From Pseudomonadales bacterium (GTDB taxonomy: Bacteria > Pseudomonadota > Gammaproteobacteria > Pseudomonadales > Ketobacteraceae), in contig NZXG01000051.1 of assembly GCA_002701845.1 (NCBI GenBank), positions 1 through 46,567 on the forward strand: 46,567 nucleotides of DNA. The letters run 5' to 3'. Of the stretch, positions 16,556 to 23,720 are shown one piece after another; positions within the stretch are counted from its first letter, which is position 1, and each line of letters starts with the position of its first letter. The notes beneath the pieces were generated by a model. The model worked only from the letters and a program-made list of their open reading frames with translations, searched no databases and was not told the origin of the DNA. The position numbers and the translations under genes were made by a program.

Positions 16556-17632
16556 TCAGCCCAACAGCTCCTGGCGGTAGGCGGAGGGGGTTTTGCCGGT
16601 CCATTTCTTGAACGCCCGGTGAAATGAACTGGCTTCGGAAAAGCCCATCAACAGCGCAATCTCATCAATGGTCAGTTCCGGCCTGGACAGGTAGAAAATC
16701 GAGGCGTCTTTACGAATGGTATCCTTGATCTCCTGATAGCTGGTGTGCTCATCCTTCAGCCGGCGCCGCAGGGTCTGGGGGGTCATGGCCAGCTTTTCGC
16801 AGATTACCGCAAAGTCGGGAAAGTGGTTGCCGAACTCCTGGCTGATGATATTGCGGATCTGGGCATTGAGACTGGCATTCTCAATATCGCCGTCCATCAG
16901 TTCCGCCAGGGACGCCTTGAGGAACTTGCTGAGGGACAACTGATTCTGCACCAGCGGCATGGCCATATAACGGCTGTCCAGCACGATTTCACTACCACCC
17001 CGCTGGTAATGCACCTGGCAGGGAAATTGCGCCGCAAACTCACCGTCATCCATGGAGGCGAAATCCAGGTTAATCCGCTTGGGAACGATCTGCTGGCCCA
17101 CCAGCCAGCTGAGAAAGCGCAGGGTCAGAAACACCACGGCCTCCATGATCTGGGGTCGAAACGGCACCTCGCCCCGGCTGACGAATTGAATCAACGCCGC
17201 GTCCTCCTGGTGCACCAGACGGGACTGGATCGCATAATCAAACAGCTCATAAAACTTGCCACCCCGGCGGATGGCCTGCTCCAGGGTGGCACAGTTAATC
17301 ACCGCGTGGGCCATCATGCTGAAGGTACCCGGCTTGGACACCCGGCCGGACCCGAACCCCATGAATTCGTCTTCGGTGCGCCGCATCACCGTCAGCATCA
17401 AATGGATAAAGGCCCGTTTGTCCAACCGCGCCTCCGGGTCCGCCAGAATCGCCGGATCGATATCGCATTCCCGCAACAACAGCTCCGTGCTGAGACCGCT
17501 GCGCTTAGCCGCCTCCAGCAGTAACAGCACCTGCTTGACAGGAATCGACCTTGGATTCACAGAAAAAGCCTTAATTTCTCTAAAATCAGGTAGTTGTACA
17601 GGCTCGACAGACTTGCCACATTTCTCTAACAT
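16556..17632 (-). CDS. AraC-family transcriptional regulator with arabinose-binding-type N-domain
   Basis: A transcription factor of about 358 residues. The N-terminal two-thirds match the PF12625-type ligand domain found in OruR/ArgR-like and lipid-related regulators (VKQVLLLLEAAKRSGLS at its start). The C-terminal double helix-turn-helix is complete: MTPQTLRRRLKDEHTSYQEI, then IDEIALLMGFSEASSFHRAF, ending in WTGKTPSAYR. The frame opens at a TTG at 17668. The ATG at 17632 is preferred, although neither has a strong ribosome-binding site. It is divergent from an acyl-CoA dehydrogenase gene, its most likely target, and direct repeats lie between them. The effector is unknown; a fatty-acid-derived ligand is a guess. 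Confidence 0.87.
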   Translation of the reverse strand: MLEKCGKSVEPVQLPDFREIKAFSVNPRSIPVKQVLLLLEAAKRSGLSTELLLRECDIDPAILADPEARLDKRAFIHLMLTVMRRTEDEFMGFGSGRVSKPGTFSMMAHAVINCATLEQAIRRGGKFYELFDYAIQSRLVHQEDAALIQFVSRGEVPFRPQIMEAVVFLTLRFLSWLVGQQIVPKRINLDFASMDDGEFAAQFPCQVHYQRGGSEIVLDSRYMAMPLVQNQLSLSKFLKASLAELMDGDIENASLNAQIRNIISQEFGNHFPDFAVICEKLAMTPQTLRRRLKDEHTSYQEIKDTIRKDASIFYLSRPELTIDEIALLMGFSEASSFHRAFKKWTGKTPSAYRQELLG

Positions 17633-17670
17633 GAAACAAAGGACTGGTTGGACTGCATAAAAAAACAACC

Positions 17671-17689
17671 TGAAACTCTACAAGTTTCA
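17671..17689. promoter_or_regulatory. Inverted repeat at the 5' end of the AraC-type gene
   Basis: Perfect 7-bp arms TGAAACT (17671-17677) and AGTTTCA (17683-17689) with a 5-base centre, just upstream of the regulator start. The half-sites recall the GAAAC/GTTTC boxes of the fatty-acid regulator PsrA, but the spacing between GAAAC and GTTTC is seven bases rather than the usual four. Identity with that box is therefore not claimed. Confidence 0.35.
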
Positions 17690-17716
17690 TAGACAGAGTT
17701 CCAGTGGCTTGTCGTT

Positions 17717-17746
17717 TTAGGTCAGGAAAAATGGCACATTAGGTCA
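17717..17746. promoter_or_regulatory. Direct repeats, candidate AraC-family operator
   Basis: TTAGGTCA occurs at 17717-17724 and again at 17739-17746, exactly 22 bases apart, or about two helical turns. AraC-family proteins typically bind tandem sites with this spacing through their two helix-turn-helix units. The site lies between the regulator gene and the divergent acyl-CoA dehydrogenase gene. Confidence 0.5.
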
Positions 17747-17878
17747 TTGTTGGGGCCCGGACGCCAACCAATAATGGCCGCATGATCCACCACGGTGGCG
17801 CCACCCCGTTGCGTCGGATGCAGGTGACCGGCACCCGGTCATGCATTTTGACCGGTTTGTATTTTGGAGAGTATCTGA

Positions 17879-19015
17879 ATGAGTTTTGACAACCGACCCA
17901 TATTCGAAGAAGAACATCAGGTTTTCCGCGACAACTTCCGCCGCTTCTGCCAGGAGGAAGTGGTTCCCTATCAGGAAAAATGGATCGAACAGGGAATCGT
18001 TGACCGCAGCATCTGGGAGCAGGCCGGGGACAACGGCTTTCTGGCGCCGCACGTGGACGAGGAATACGGCGGCCTGGGCATCCAGGACTTTCGCTACTCC
18101 CAGATCATGATTGAAGAGCTGGCCTACGTGGGGGAAAACGGTTTCGCCCTCAGCCTGCATAACGATGTCATTGCCCCCTACATCAGCGCCTACGGCACAG
18201 AAGAGCAAAAGCAGCGCTGGTTGCCGGGGATCTGCAGCGGCGAAATCATTCTGGCCATCGCCATGACCGAGCCGGATACCGGCAGTGACCTGCAGGCGGT
18301 AAAAACCCGGCTGGAGGATAAAGGCGATCACTACATCCTCAACGGCTCCAAAACCTATATCAGCAATGGCATTATCTCCGACCTGGTGATTGTGGCCGCC
18401 AAAGCGCCGGAGGGTATTACCCTGGTGTGTGTACCGCGGGGTGCCGAAGGCTTTAACCGGGGTCGTAATTTGCAGAAGATGGGGCTCAAATCCCAGGATA
18501 CCGCCGAACTGTTCTTTGAGAACGTGGTGGTGCCCAAAACCGACGTACTGGGTGAGCCCGGCCAGGGCTTTATCTATCTAATGCAGAAACTGGCCCAGGA
18601 ACGCCTGGTGTGCGCGGTGGGCGCCATGGGCGGCTGTGTGTTTGCGTTCAACGAAACCCTGAATTACGTCAAGGAGCGCACTGCATTCGGCCGCCCCATT
18701 GGCAAGTTCCAGAACACCCGTTTCCGCATGGCGGAACTGAAAACCGAGATCACCATCGGCCAGAATTTTGTGGACAATCTGGTACTGAAACTGAACGACA
18801 ACAAACTGACGCCGGATGAAGCCAGCATGTCCAAGTGGTGGTGTACCGACCTTTTGAACAAGGTGGTGGACACCGGCGTTCAATTCCATGGTGGTGCCGG
18901 CTACATGCTGGAGTATCCCATCGCCCGAGCCTACATGGATGCGCGCATCACTCCGATTTTCGCCGGCACCAACGAGATCATGAAAGAAATCATCGGCCGC
19001 GGCCTGGGGCTCTGA
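17879..19015 (+). CDS. Acyl-CoA dehydrogenase, long-chain (ACADL) type
   Basis: A 378-residue FAD enzyme for the first step of fatty-acid beta-oxidation, oxidising acyl-CoA to trans-2-enoyl-CoA and passing electrons to ETF. The FAD/substrate signature LAIAMTEPDTGSDLQ and the C-terminal motif region GGAGYMLEYPIARAYMDARI are present. Medium- and short-chain enzymes carry the catalytic Glu in IYEGT. Here that position is Ala (IFAGTNEIMKE), as in mammalian long-chain and isovaleryl enzymes whose base sits earlier. The matching QERLV is present with Glu241, so activity should be kept. GGAGAG lies seven bases before the ATG. It is divergent from the AraC-type regulator. Chain length is inferred from the motif only. 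Confidence 0.92.
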   Translation: MSFDNRPIFEEEHQVFRDNFRRFCQEEVVPYQEKWIEQGIVDRSIWEQAGDNGFLAPHVDEEYGGLGIQDFRYSQIMIEELAYVGENGFALSLHNDVIAPYISAYGTEEQKQRWLPGICSGEIILAIAMTEPDTGSDLQAVKTRLEDKGDHYILNGSKTYISNGIISDLVIVAAKAPEGITLVCVPRGAEGFNRGRNLQKMGLKSQDTAELFFENVVVPKTDVLGEPGQGFIYLMQKLAQERLVCAVGAMGGCVFAFNETLNYVKERTAFGRPIGKFQNTRFRMAELKTEITIGQNFVDNLVLKLNDNKLTPDEASMSKWWCTDLLNKVVDTGVQFHGGAGYMLEYPIARAYMDARITPIFAGTNEIMKEIIGRGLGL

Positions 19016-19088
19016 GCCCGGCGGGGCAGCCCCGGTGAGAATCGGCCGCCCGGAGCCACGCGCCTGGAGCGGTCTGCCCGGGGCTTGG

Positions 19089-19478
19089 CTAGGCCAGGGC
19101 GGCGAAAAAGCCCAGAGGATGGTGAGCCCGCGCCACCGAGAAGGTGTACAGGAAGACCAGCAGCGCCGCCAACCAGGCCAGGGTACGCACGGTCTTGGTT
19201 TTACCCGTGCGCAGCGCCACCACGCCCAGGCCGATATAAATCACCAGCGCCACCACTTTAACAGTCAGCCAGCTCTGGGCCACGGGATACTGTTGGGTCA
19301 GCACACATAGCACGATTGCCGTCAGCAATAGCAACGTATCATTCACGTGGGGCAGCACTCTCACCCATTTCTTCTGCAGCCTCCCGGAATCCATCATCAT
19401 CCAGGCGCCGCGAACCAGAAACAACAACCCACTGATCACCACAAACAGCATGTGACTGTGCTTAAATGCTAGATACAT
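19089..19478 (-). CDS. SirB2-family small membrane protein
   Basis: A 129-residue integral membrane protein of the SirB/SirB2 family, with four hydrophobic helices (for example MLFVVISGLLFLVRGAWMM and TLLLLTAIVLCVLTQQYPV). Its function is not established despite the historic name linking it to invasion gene regulation. The opening YLAFKHSHM carries the histidine pattern usual at this family's N-terminus, suggesting possible haem or metal ligation. The ATG at 19478 has GGGGAA just upstream. It is divergent, with a 21-base gap, from a DUF2804 gene, so their promoters and start regions overlap. Confidence 0.8.
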   Translation of the reverse strand: MYLAFKHSHMLFVVISGLLFLVRGAWMMMDSGRLQKKWVRVLPHVNDTLLLLTAIVLCVLTQQYPVAQSWLTVKVVALVIYIGLGVVALRTGKTKTVRTLAWLAALLVFLYTFSVARAHHPLGFFAALA

Positions 19479-19499
19479 GTTTTCCCCGCGAACCAATCA

Positions 19500-20528
19500 G
19501 TGACAAACGCCGACTACAATAAGTTGATTAAGCCCGATGGGCAACCACAATATGGTCGCTATCAGACCTCGTTTCAGGCGATTAACCGGCAGGATTTTGA
19601 GTATCTGGACCCCATGGACCGCCCCGCCGGCCGGCTGCGGCGCTATTTCCATTTTAATCAGTTCCACTTTCTGGCTTTGCATGGCAACCACTTCACCCTG
19701 GCCTGCGCCATTGCCAATGTCCGCTATGTGGCCAGCGCCTTCGTCTACCTGTTCGACCACCAGGGCCATCAGCTGACGTCACACCGCTTTACCCAGCCCC
19801 TGGGCTGGCGCTGCCATCTGAGCCCCCATCCATTCGCCGGGCTGAGCCGGTTTCATACGCGGGGAGCCCACTTCGAAATACTGGGCCGAAGCGATCCCGT
19901 CCGCTATGAACTCAGCATCCGCATCGGCAGCCAGGTGGCGGTGGACGCCAGCCTGGATGCCGGCACGGCTCCGGCCCCCACCGTGGTCTGCACCCCCACC
20001 GGATTCAGCGGCTGGTCCTACACGGAAAAGCACTACCACCTGCCGGTGAACGGCTATATCCAGTGGCAGGGGCGAACGCTGCCATTGACCGAAGACTGCC
20101 AGGCTGTGAGCGACTGGAGTTGCGGCTATATGCGACGGGAAACCGCCTGGAACTGGGCCAGCATCAGTGGCCCCCTGGATCAGGAAACCCAGTTGGGATT
20201 AAATCTGGCCTGCGGTGTCAATGAAACGAGCTTCAGTGAAAACACTCTGTGGTTGAACGGCGTCAGTCAGAGCCTGGGGCCCGCCCGCTTTCAATTCAAT
20301 CGCCGAAACCGGCTGGCGCCGTGGCAGATTACCACCGCTGACCACAAAGTGGCGCTGAATTTTGTTCCCATCGCCCATTATCGGGACCGCATGGACAGAC
20401 TATGGCTGGCCACTAATTTTTGCCAGCTGGCGGGCCACTACCATGGCACGGTCTATGACCACCATAATCAGCCCCATGCAGTGAATGGAATGCTGGGGCT
20501 GGCGGAAGATCATTACGCCCGCTGGTAA
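19500..20528 (+). CDS. DUF2804 family protein
   Basis: A 342-residue protein of the DUF2804 family, found in many bacteria and some eukaryotes and without proven biochemical function. Recognisable features are the N-terminal GQPQYGRY, the central WSYTEKHYHLPVNG and the repeated Trp-rich strands (QAVSDWSCGYMRRETAWNWAS), consistent with a beta-sandwich lipocalin-like fold. No signal peptide or membrane helix is evident. The start is a GTG at 19500 with no clear ribosome-binding site, so a later start remains possible. It ends in a strong bidirectional hairpin shared with the convergent PstS-like gene. Confidence 0.8.
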   Translation: MTNADYNKLIKPDGQPQYGRYQTSFQAINRQDFEYLDPMDRPAGRLRRYFHFNQFHFLALHGNHFTLACAIANVRYVASAFVYLFDHQGHQLTSHRFTQPLGWRCHLSPHPFAGLSRFHTRGAHFEILGRSDPVRYELSIRIGSQVAVDASLDAGTAPAPTVVCTPTGFSGWSYTEKHYHLPVNGYIQWQGRTLPLTEDCQAVSDWSCGYMRRETAWNWASISGPLDQETQLGLNLACGVNETSFSENTLWLNGVSQSLGPARFQFNRRNRLAPWQITTADHKVALNFVPIAHYRDRMDRLWLATNFCQLAGHYHGTVYDHHNQPHAVNGMLGLAEDHYARW

Positions 20529-20540
20529 TCCGGCCCCACA

Positions 20541-20570
20541 AAATAACCGCGCCCGAGGGCGCGGTTATTT
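20541..20570. terminator. Bidirectional terminator hairpin between convergent genes
   Basis: A perfect 14-bp inverted repeat, AAATAACCGCGCCC (20541-20554) and its complement (20557-20570), is separated by only two bases. It sits between the stops of the DUF2804 gene and the PstS-like gene, facing each other. The A/T ends provide short U tracts on either strand. Confidence 0.8.
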
Positions 20571-20594
20571 GGGTCAGGTGGTGCCTGAAGGTGC

Positions 20595-21026
20595 TTACTG
20601 AACCGTGTAGATCACCTTCACGCCTTCAGCCACCTGGGCCGCATCGATATAACCGATGGCGTCCTCTTCCTCCATTACCGTTTCCAGCACTTCGGCATCG
20701 TCGAAATACTTTTTCGGTGGTTTGGCTTTGCCGGTAAAGATCAACCGGGACCAATAGGCATTCAATTGCGAGGGGGTCTTCTCGATCACTTTCTCGTAGA
20801 AAACGTCCCGTGAGGGGTTACCCTCCGACTGATCCACCGGTGTCAGCGACACCCCGTTAATATCATTACGCTTGCCCAGGAACAGTTGCTGAATATCAGC
20901 AGCGGTGGCGCCGTTGATGGGCGCATCCTGGTTGACGATAACCACCACTTCCGCGGAGGCGAAGGAAGCCGCTAGCATCAGACCGGCCAGACTCAGAACA
21001 CGTGCGAGTTTCATTATGATAGTCAT
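20595..21026 (-). CDS. Small PstS-like periplasmic binding protein
   Basis: A 143-residue secreted protein with a signal peptide (LARVLSLAGLMLAASFASA). Its body resembles only one lobe of the phosphate-binding PstS superfamily: IQQLFLGKRNDINGVSLTPV, then SQLNAYWSRLIFTGKAKPP and AIGYIDAAQV. True PstS is about 320 residues, so this is a half-size relative unlikely to form the full two-lobed clamp. GGGGAG lies six bases before the chosen ATG. It follows the outer-membrane barrel gene by 14 bases and is likely cotranscribed. No pstC, pstA, pstB or phoU is nearby. Ligand and role are unknown. Confidence 0.8.
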   Translation of the reverse strand: MTIIMKLARVLSLAGLMLAASFASAEVVVIVNQDAPINGATAADIQQLFLGKRNDINGVSLTPVDQSEGNPSRDVFYEKVIEKTPSQLNAYWSRLIFTGKAKPPKKYFDDAEVLETVMEEEDAIGYIDAAQVAEGVKVIYTVQ

Positions 21027-21040
21027 TATCTGCTCCCCCC

Positions 21041-22642
21041 TTAAAATACGGCTTCAATTGAGAAGGAGTAGATAGCGGTGTGATCCTTGTTGGCCGGTGG
21101 CCCGGAATCGACCCCCCTGACCTCATCCACCTCATCAACCACCTGGGAGAACCGACCGTCCCCATTCACGGAAACCGTGGTGGGGCCGGCACCGGTGTAC
21201 CCGGTCACATAATCGTAGTTGCCGAAGTTCTCATAATGCGTAGCCTCCAGCTTGGCCTTGACCCGCGGGCTGACGTCGTAGACGACACCCAGAGTGTAGG
21301 ACTGCTGTTGTTGGTTCAGAGTGGCCAGACCATTGTGGAGATCGGCCAGGCCGGCGCCGACAACAGTGGAATACTGCGACCAACTGGAAAAGCCCTGGGC
21401 AGTTAACTCGGCGGGCAGCGGTACACTGGCGCCATCCGCCGTTGGAGCCAACGCGGCGGTATTGGATGCCACATCATTGAAGTACTCAAGGTACTCGTTC
21501 ATGTACTCATCGCCGGCGCTGTCGGTGTAGTATTTGGCAAAAGTCGCGTGGGGCATCCATCTGCCAAAGCGATAGCCCACCGTGAAATAGCCACCGTCAC
21601 CGCCCGGCTGGGGCAAATCCTCGACCCTAAGGTTGGCAATTTCACCCATCACCAGCAGGCTGCCATCGTCATAACTGAAGCCGGCGGAAGTATACAGGGT
21701 GCGGGAATTTTTGGGGAATGGCTCAACCGTGGGAGGCACCACGAATCCCAGGAACGCCGGGTTACTGGTGGCTGCCGCCAGTCCCTGGGCTAGGCCATTG
21801 ACCACCGTACCGGCCGCCAGAGCCGTGTCCACACCGGTAATCAAATCGGCACTCACGGCGCCTTCATCCACGGTGCGCACATCCACATGGCTGGTATTGA
21901 AGCCCACCCGGAAGGTAAAGTTCTTGTAATCGGCAAACGCCGCCAGACCGTACTGCTGATTCGTTTCGAAGGCGTTCTCCAACTGATCGGAATAGCCGGT
22001 GGAGGAGCCCACGTAAGGCTGGAACGACAATCGTACATCACCCAGGCTGATACCGTAGTAGGCCGATACCCCATCGAAGGAGGCCACCGGTACGTTATAC
22101 ATTTCCAGCGGCGGCCTGACCCAGGGGTAGGCAAAACCCACATCCAGGTATTCGGACAACAGATAATAAGGAATTCTCTGCCGGCCGATTTTAAACGCCA
22201 GGTTATCGGTGGCCTGATAGTTCAGGTATAACCACTCAGCTTCGGTGCTGTAATCGTTGACACCCTTACTCGTCAGCTGCGCGGTCACATCAATATTGTC
22301 AGAGACCTCGAAATTGAACTGGACGCCCACTTTATTGACCGACTCAGAGCGCAGGTTGTCATAAACGCCGTAGAAGGGTTCGTACAACTGCTGACTGTCG
22401 ATGGTGGAGGCACCCGCCGACAGGAAGCCGTTGATCTTCAGGCGGTCGGCGGCGTCGGACAGACGAGAGCGGTTTTCTTTCACCGCTGCCCGGGTACCCC
22501 GCAGCCGGTTTTCCAAACGCTTGATCTGTCGCTCTTGTTGCTCCAGCCTCTGCTCCAGCTCCGCCGTGCTGGCAGCCAGCACCGGGACACTCGATATACA
22601 CAGGCTTAAAGGCAACAAGGCTAAGCACGTTTTCTTAACCAT
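21041..22642 (-). CDS. Outer-membrane beta-barrel porin-like protein with N-terminal coiled coil
   Basis: A 533-residue exported protein. A signal peptide (TCLALLPLSLCISSVPVLAAS) is followed by a short coiled coil (AELEQRLEQQERQIKRLENR), as in porins that trimerise through a periplasmic helix bundle. The rest is a long run of amphipathic strands rich in Tyr, Gly and Asn (YLNYQATDNLAFKIGRQRIP), ending in the aromatic terminus FSIEAVF required for barrel insertion. AAGGA lies eight bases before the ATG at 22642; the longer open frame to 22792 is unlikely. Family assignment beyond porin is not secure: the carried solute is unknown, and the adjacent PstS-like protein hints at an anion. Confidence 0.82.
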   Translation of the reverse strand: MVKKTCLALLPLSLCISSVPVLAASTAELEQRLEQQERQIKRLENRLRGTRAAVKENRSRLSDAADRLKINGFLSAGASTIDSQQLYEPFYGVYDNLRSESVNKVGVQFNFEVSDNIDVTAQLTSKGVNDYSTEAEWLYLNYQATDNLAFKIGRQRIPYYLLSEYLDVGFAYPWVRPPLEMYNVPVASFDGVSAYYGISLGDVRLSFQPYVGSSTGYSDQLENAFETNQQYGLAAFADYKNFTFRVGFNTSHVDVRTVDEGAVSADLITGVDTALAAGTVVNGLAQGLAAATSNPAFLGFVVPPTVEPFPKNSRTLYTSAGFSYDDGSLLVMGEIANLRVEDLPQPGGDGGYFTVGYRFGRWMPHATFAKYYTDSAGDEYMNEYLEYFNDVASNTAALAPTADGASVPLPAELTAQGFSSWSQYSTVVGAGLADLHNGLATLNQQQQSYTLGVVYDVSPRVKAKLEATHYENFGNYDYVTGYTGAGPTTVSVNGDGRFSQVVDEVDEVRGVDSGPPANKDHTAIYSFSIEAVF

Positions 22643-22714
22643 GGGTTTTTCCTTTTTATCAATTTTCCACCAATTGCTTCCGCAGGCATTAAGGCAGCGA
22701 AACGGAAACAGACC

Positions 22715-22742
22715 AGACTTGGTTAAGTCTGTTAGCAAGTCT
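22715..22742. promoter_or_regulatory. AGACTT/AAGTCT repeats upstream of the porin gene
   Basis: An inverted repeat AGACTT (22715-22720) and AAGTCT (22725-22730) is followed by another AAGTCT at 22737-22742, 12 bases on. It lies about 75-100 bases before the porin ATG, a plausible place for a regulator. The factor is unknown. Confidence 0.35.
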
Positions 22743-22793
22743 AGGCGATAGTACCTGTCTGCGCCAAAAAATTCCCGGAAATAACCGCACAAT

Positions 22794-22818
22794 GTACTGA
22801 TTTATCGGTAAATAGTAC
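22794..22818. promoter_or_regulatory. Long dyad upstream of the porin gene
   Basis: The arms GTACT-g-ATTTA (22794-22804) and TAAATAGTAC (22809-22818) match over ten bases with one unpaired G, around TCGG. It lies about 150 bases before the porin start and 25 bases downstream of a candidate promoter, as expected for an operator. The factor is unknown. Confidence 0.4.
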
Positions 22819-22842
22819 TTGATGACGGGTCAGGTTGAGATG

Positions 22843-22870
22843 ACTATCCAGTCGGATAACCCTAAGTCAA
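22843..22870 (-). promoter_or_regulatory. Candidate promoter of the porin operon
   Basis: On the minus strand TTGACT (22865-22870) is followed after 16 bases by GATAGT (22843-22848). The -35 is good and the -10 is weak. It lies between the upstream terminator and the dyad at 22794-22818. Confidence 0.33.
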
Positions 22871-22909
22871 CGTGGCAAAGTCGGCTGACGGATGACTTCC
22901 CCGTCAGAC

Positions 22910-22936
22910 AAAAAAATGCCCGCTTGGGAAGCGGGC
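22910..22936 (-). terminator. Intrinsic terminator downstream of DUF503 gene and candidate sRNA
   Basis: GCCCGCTT (22918-22925) pairs with AAGCGGGC (22929-22936) around three bases. Read on the minus strand it is followed by ATTTTTTT, a classical Rho-independent terminator. It is about 180 bases past the DUF503 stop, leaving room for an RNA gene. Confidence 0.9.
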
Positions 22937-23056
22937 TAAGGGAATGCCCGATGAGGTCCGGGCGAGAATTCAGAAATTTACAACAACGAGGTCCGGTCGG
23001 CACAACCAGAATTCGGCACTCCAATACGGTTTACACCCTTTGGAATTGTTGGTGAA
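22910..23056 (-). ncRNA. Candidate small RNA with two ACCUC-bearing elements
   Basis: The minus strand between the DUF503 stop and the terminator at 22910-22936 is non-coding but structured. The 9-base element CCGGACCTC occurs twice (plus-strand positions 22953-22961 and 22988-22996), and each copy lies close to a GAATTCT sequence. The copy nearer the terminator sits in a hairpin GCCCG-loop-CGGGC (22946-22963) whose loop exposes ACCUC, complementary to Shine-Dalgarno GAGGU. The 5' end is uncertain: a weak -10-like GATAAA lies at 23057-23062, and processing from the DUF503 mRNA 3' end is equally possible. No known RNA family was recognised. Confidence 0.38.
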
Positions 23057-23119
23057 TTTATCAGTAATTTTTAGAATAAACATACTAAAAGCCAGTGCCA
23101 GAGCGGCACTCAAGCTACC

Positions 23120-23410
23120 TTACAGCCACTGGCGGCCCAACCAGACCAACTCCGCGTCCACCACCTCGCCCAGATAACTCTCCAGCTGGGACAGTTGCCG
23201 CTCCAGACCCGGACGCTCATTGCCCAGCATAACAATGGCAATACCCGCCCGCTGCCACTCCTCCAGATACCCGACCTCCGCCAGGGACAGATTGAATTGC
23301 TGCCGGGCCCGGTCCCGCAGGCGGTTGACCACCCGCCTTTTCTCCTTCAGGGAGCCACTGTAGGGAATATGAACTTCCAACTCTGTGTAGAGAATATGAA
23401 CCGTGCTCAT
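23120..23410 (-). CDS. DUF503 family (YlxP-like) protein
   Basis: A 96-residue protein with the DUF503 hallmark HIPYSGSLKEKRRVVNRLRDR near the N-terminus, then a GYLEEWQRAGIAIVMLGN core and an acidic end. The family is small and cytoplasmic, and its function is poorly defined. In Gram-positive bacteria it is often next to rbfA, hinting at ribosome or RNA biology; no such neighbour exists here. The ATG at 23410 is chosen because family similarity begins there, though the frame is open to 23443 and the ribosome-binding site (GGA) is weak. Confidence 0.82.
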   Translation of the reverse strand: MSTVHILYTELEVHIPYSGSLKEKRRVVNRLRDRARQQFNLSLAEVGYLEEWQRAGIAIVMLGNERPGLERQLSQLESYLGEVVDAELVWLGRQWL

Positions 23411-23720
23411 GGAACTGATCCGTAGTGCCGCTAAAGCGGGCATGCTAAAGTGATTAGGAATTTGGGGTCAAGCCGGCCGCCGCGCCAAACCAGCCACTGC
23501 AACAGGCCCGGTGCAGTGTGTCCCTTCCCCACCTGCGTTCGTCGGGGTCTGAAGGCAGTTTCAATGGTTTGGGTTACACTTAGCAAAAAATGGAATTCCC
23601 GTGCTTGATCTCTGTCCAAAGTCCATAATATGGTGAGTTCTAAGCAGAATTTTCGGAATTCGTATACTTTCTCGTCACTCCGGGCAGACCCCTCCCGGCG
23701 TACCCGATTTGGTAGGATCA
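23411..23720. other. Divergent gene-free region between DUF503 gene and prc
   Basis: A 310-base stretch with no convincing gene. It holds an inverted repeat CACTGCA (23495-23501) and TGCAGTG (23512-23518), an 11-bp palindrome CCATAATATGG (23623-23633), and two GAATT direct repeats near 23650-23660 just before a TATACT hexamer. One or more prc promoters are likely, but no single -35/-10 pair stands out. Confidence 0.5.

Larger units (their letters stand above)
22643..23119. other. Gene-free region upstream of the porin gene
   Basis: A 477-base stretch without a convincing protein gene, AT-richer than its surroundings. From the DUF503 stop leftwards on the minus strand it contains a small GTGCC/GGCAC hairpin (23095-23109), a candidate small RNA and its terminator. 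Next are a second hairpin CTGACGG/CCGTCAG (22885-22907) and the promoter and operator-like repeats of the porin gene. Each is listed separately where support allows. Confidence 0.7.

Noticed and set aside
17671-17689. A PsrA-type fatty-acid operator
   Set aside because: The GAAAC and GTTTC half-sites are present, but the spacer is seven bases instead of about four and no PsrA gene is in the window; kept only as an unnamed inverted repeat.
22741-22790. A sigma-54 promoter upstream of the porin gene
   Set aside because: TGGCGC is present, but the second TTGC element is missing at the needed distance.
22830-23024. 64-residue minus-strand open frame overlapping the candidate small RNA
   Set aside because: It runs through the terminator hairpin and has no ribosome-binding site or recognisable domain.
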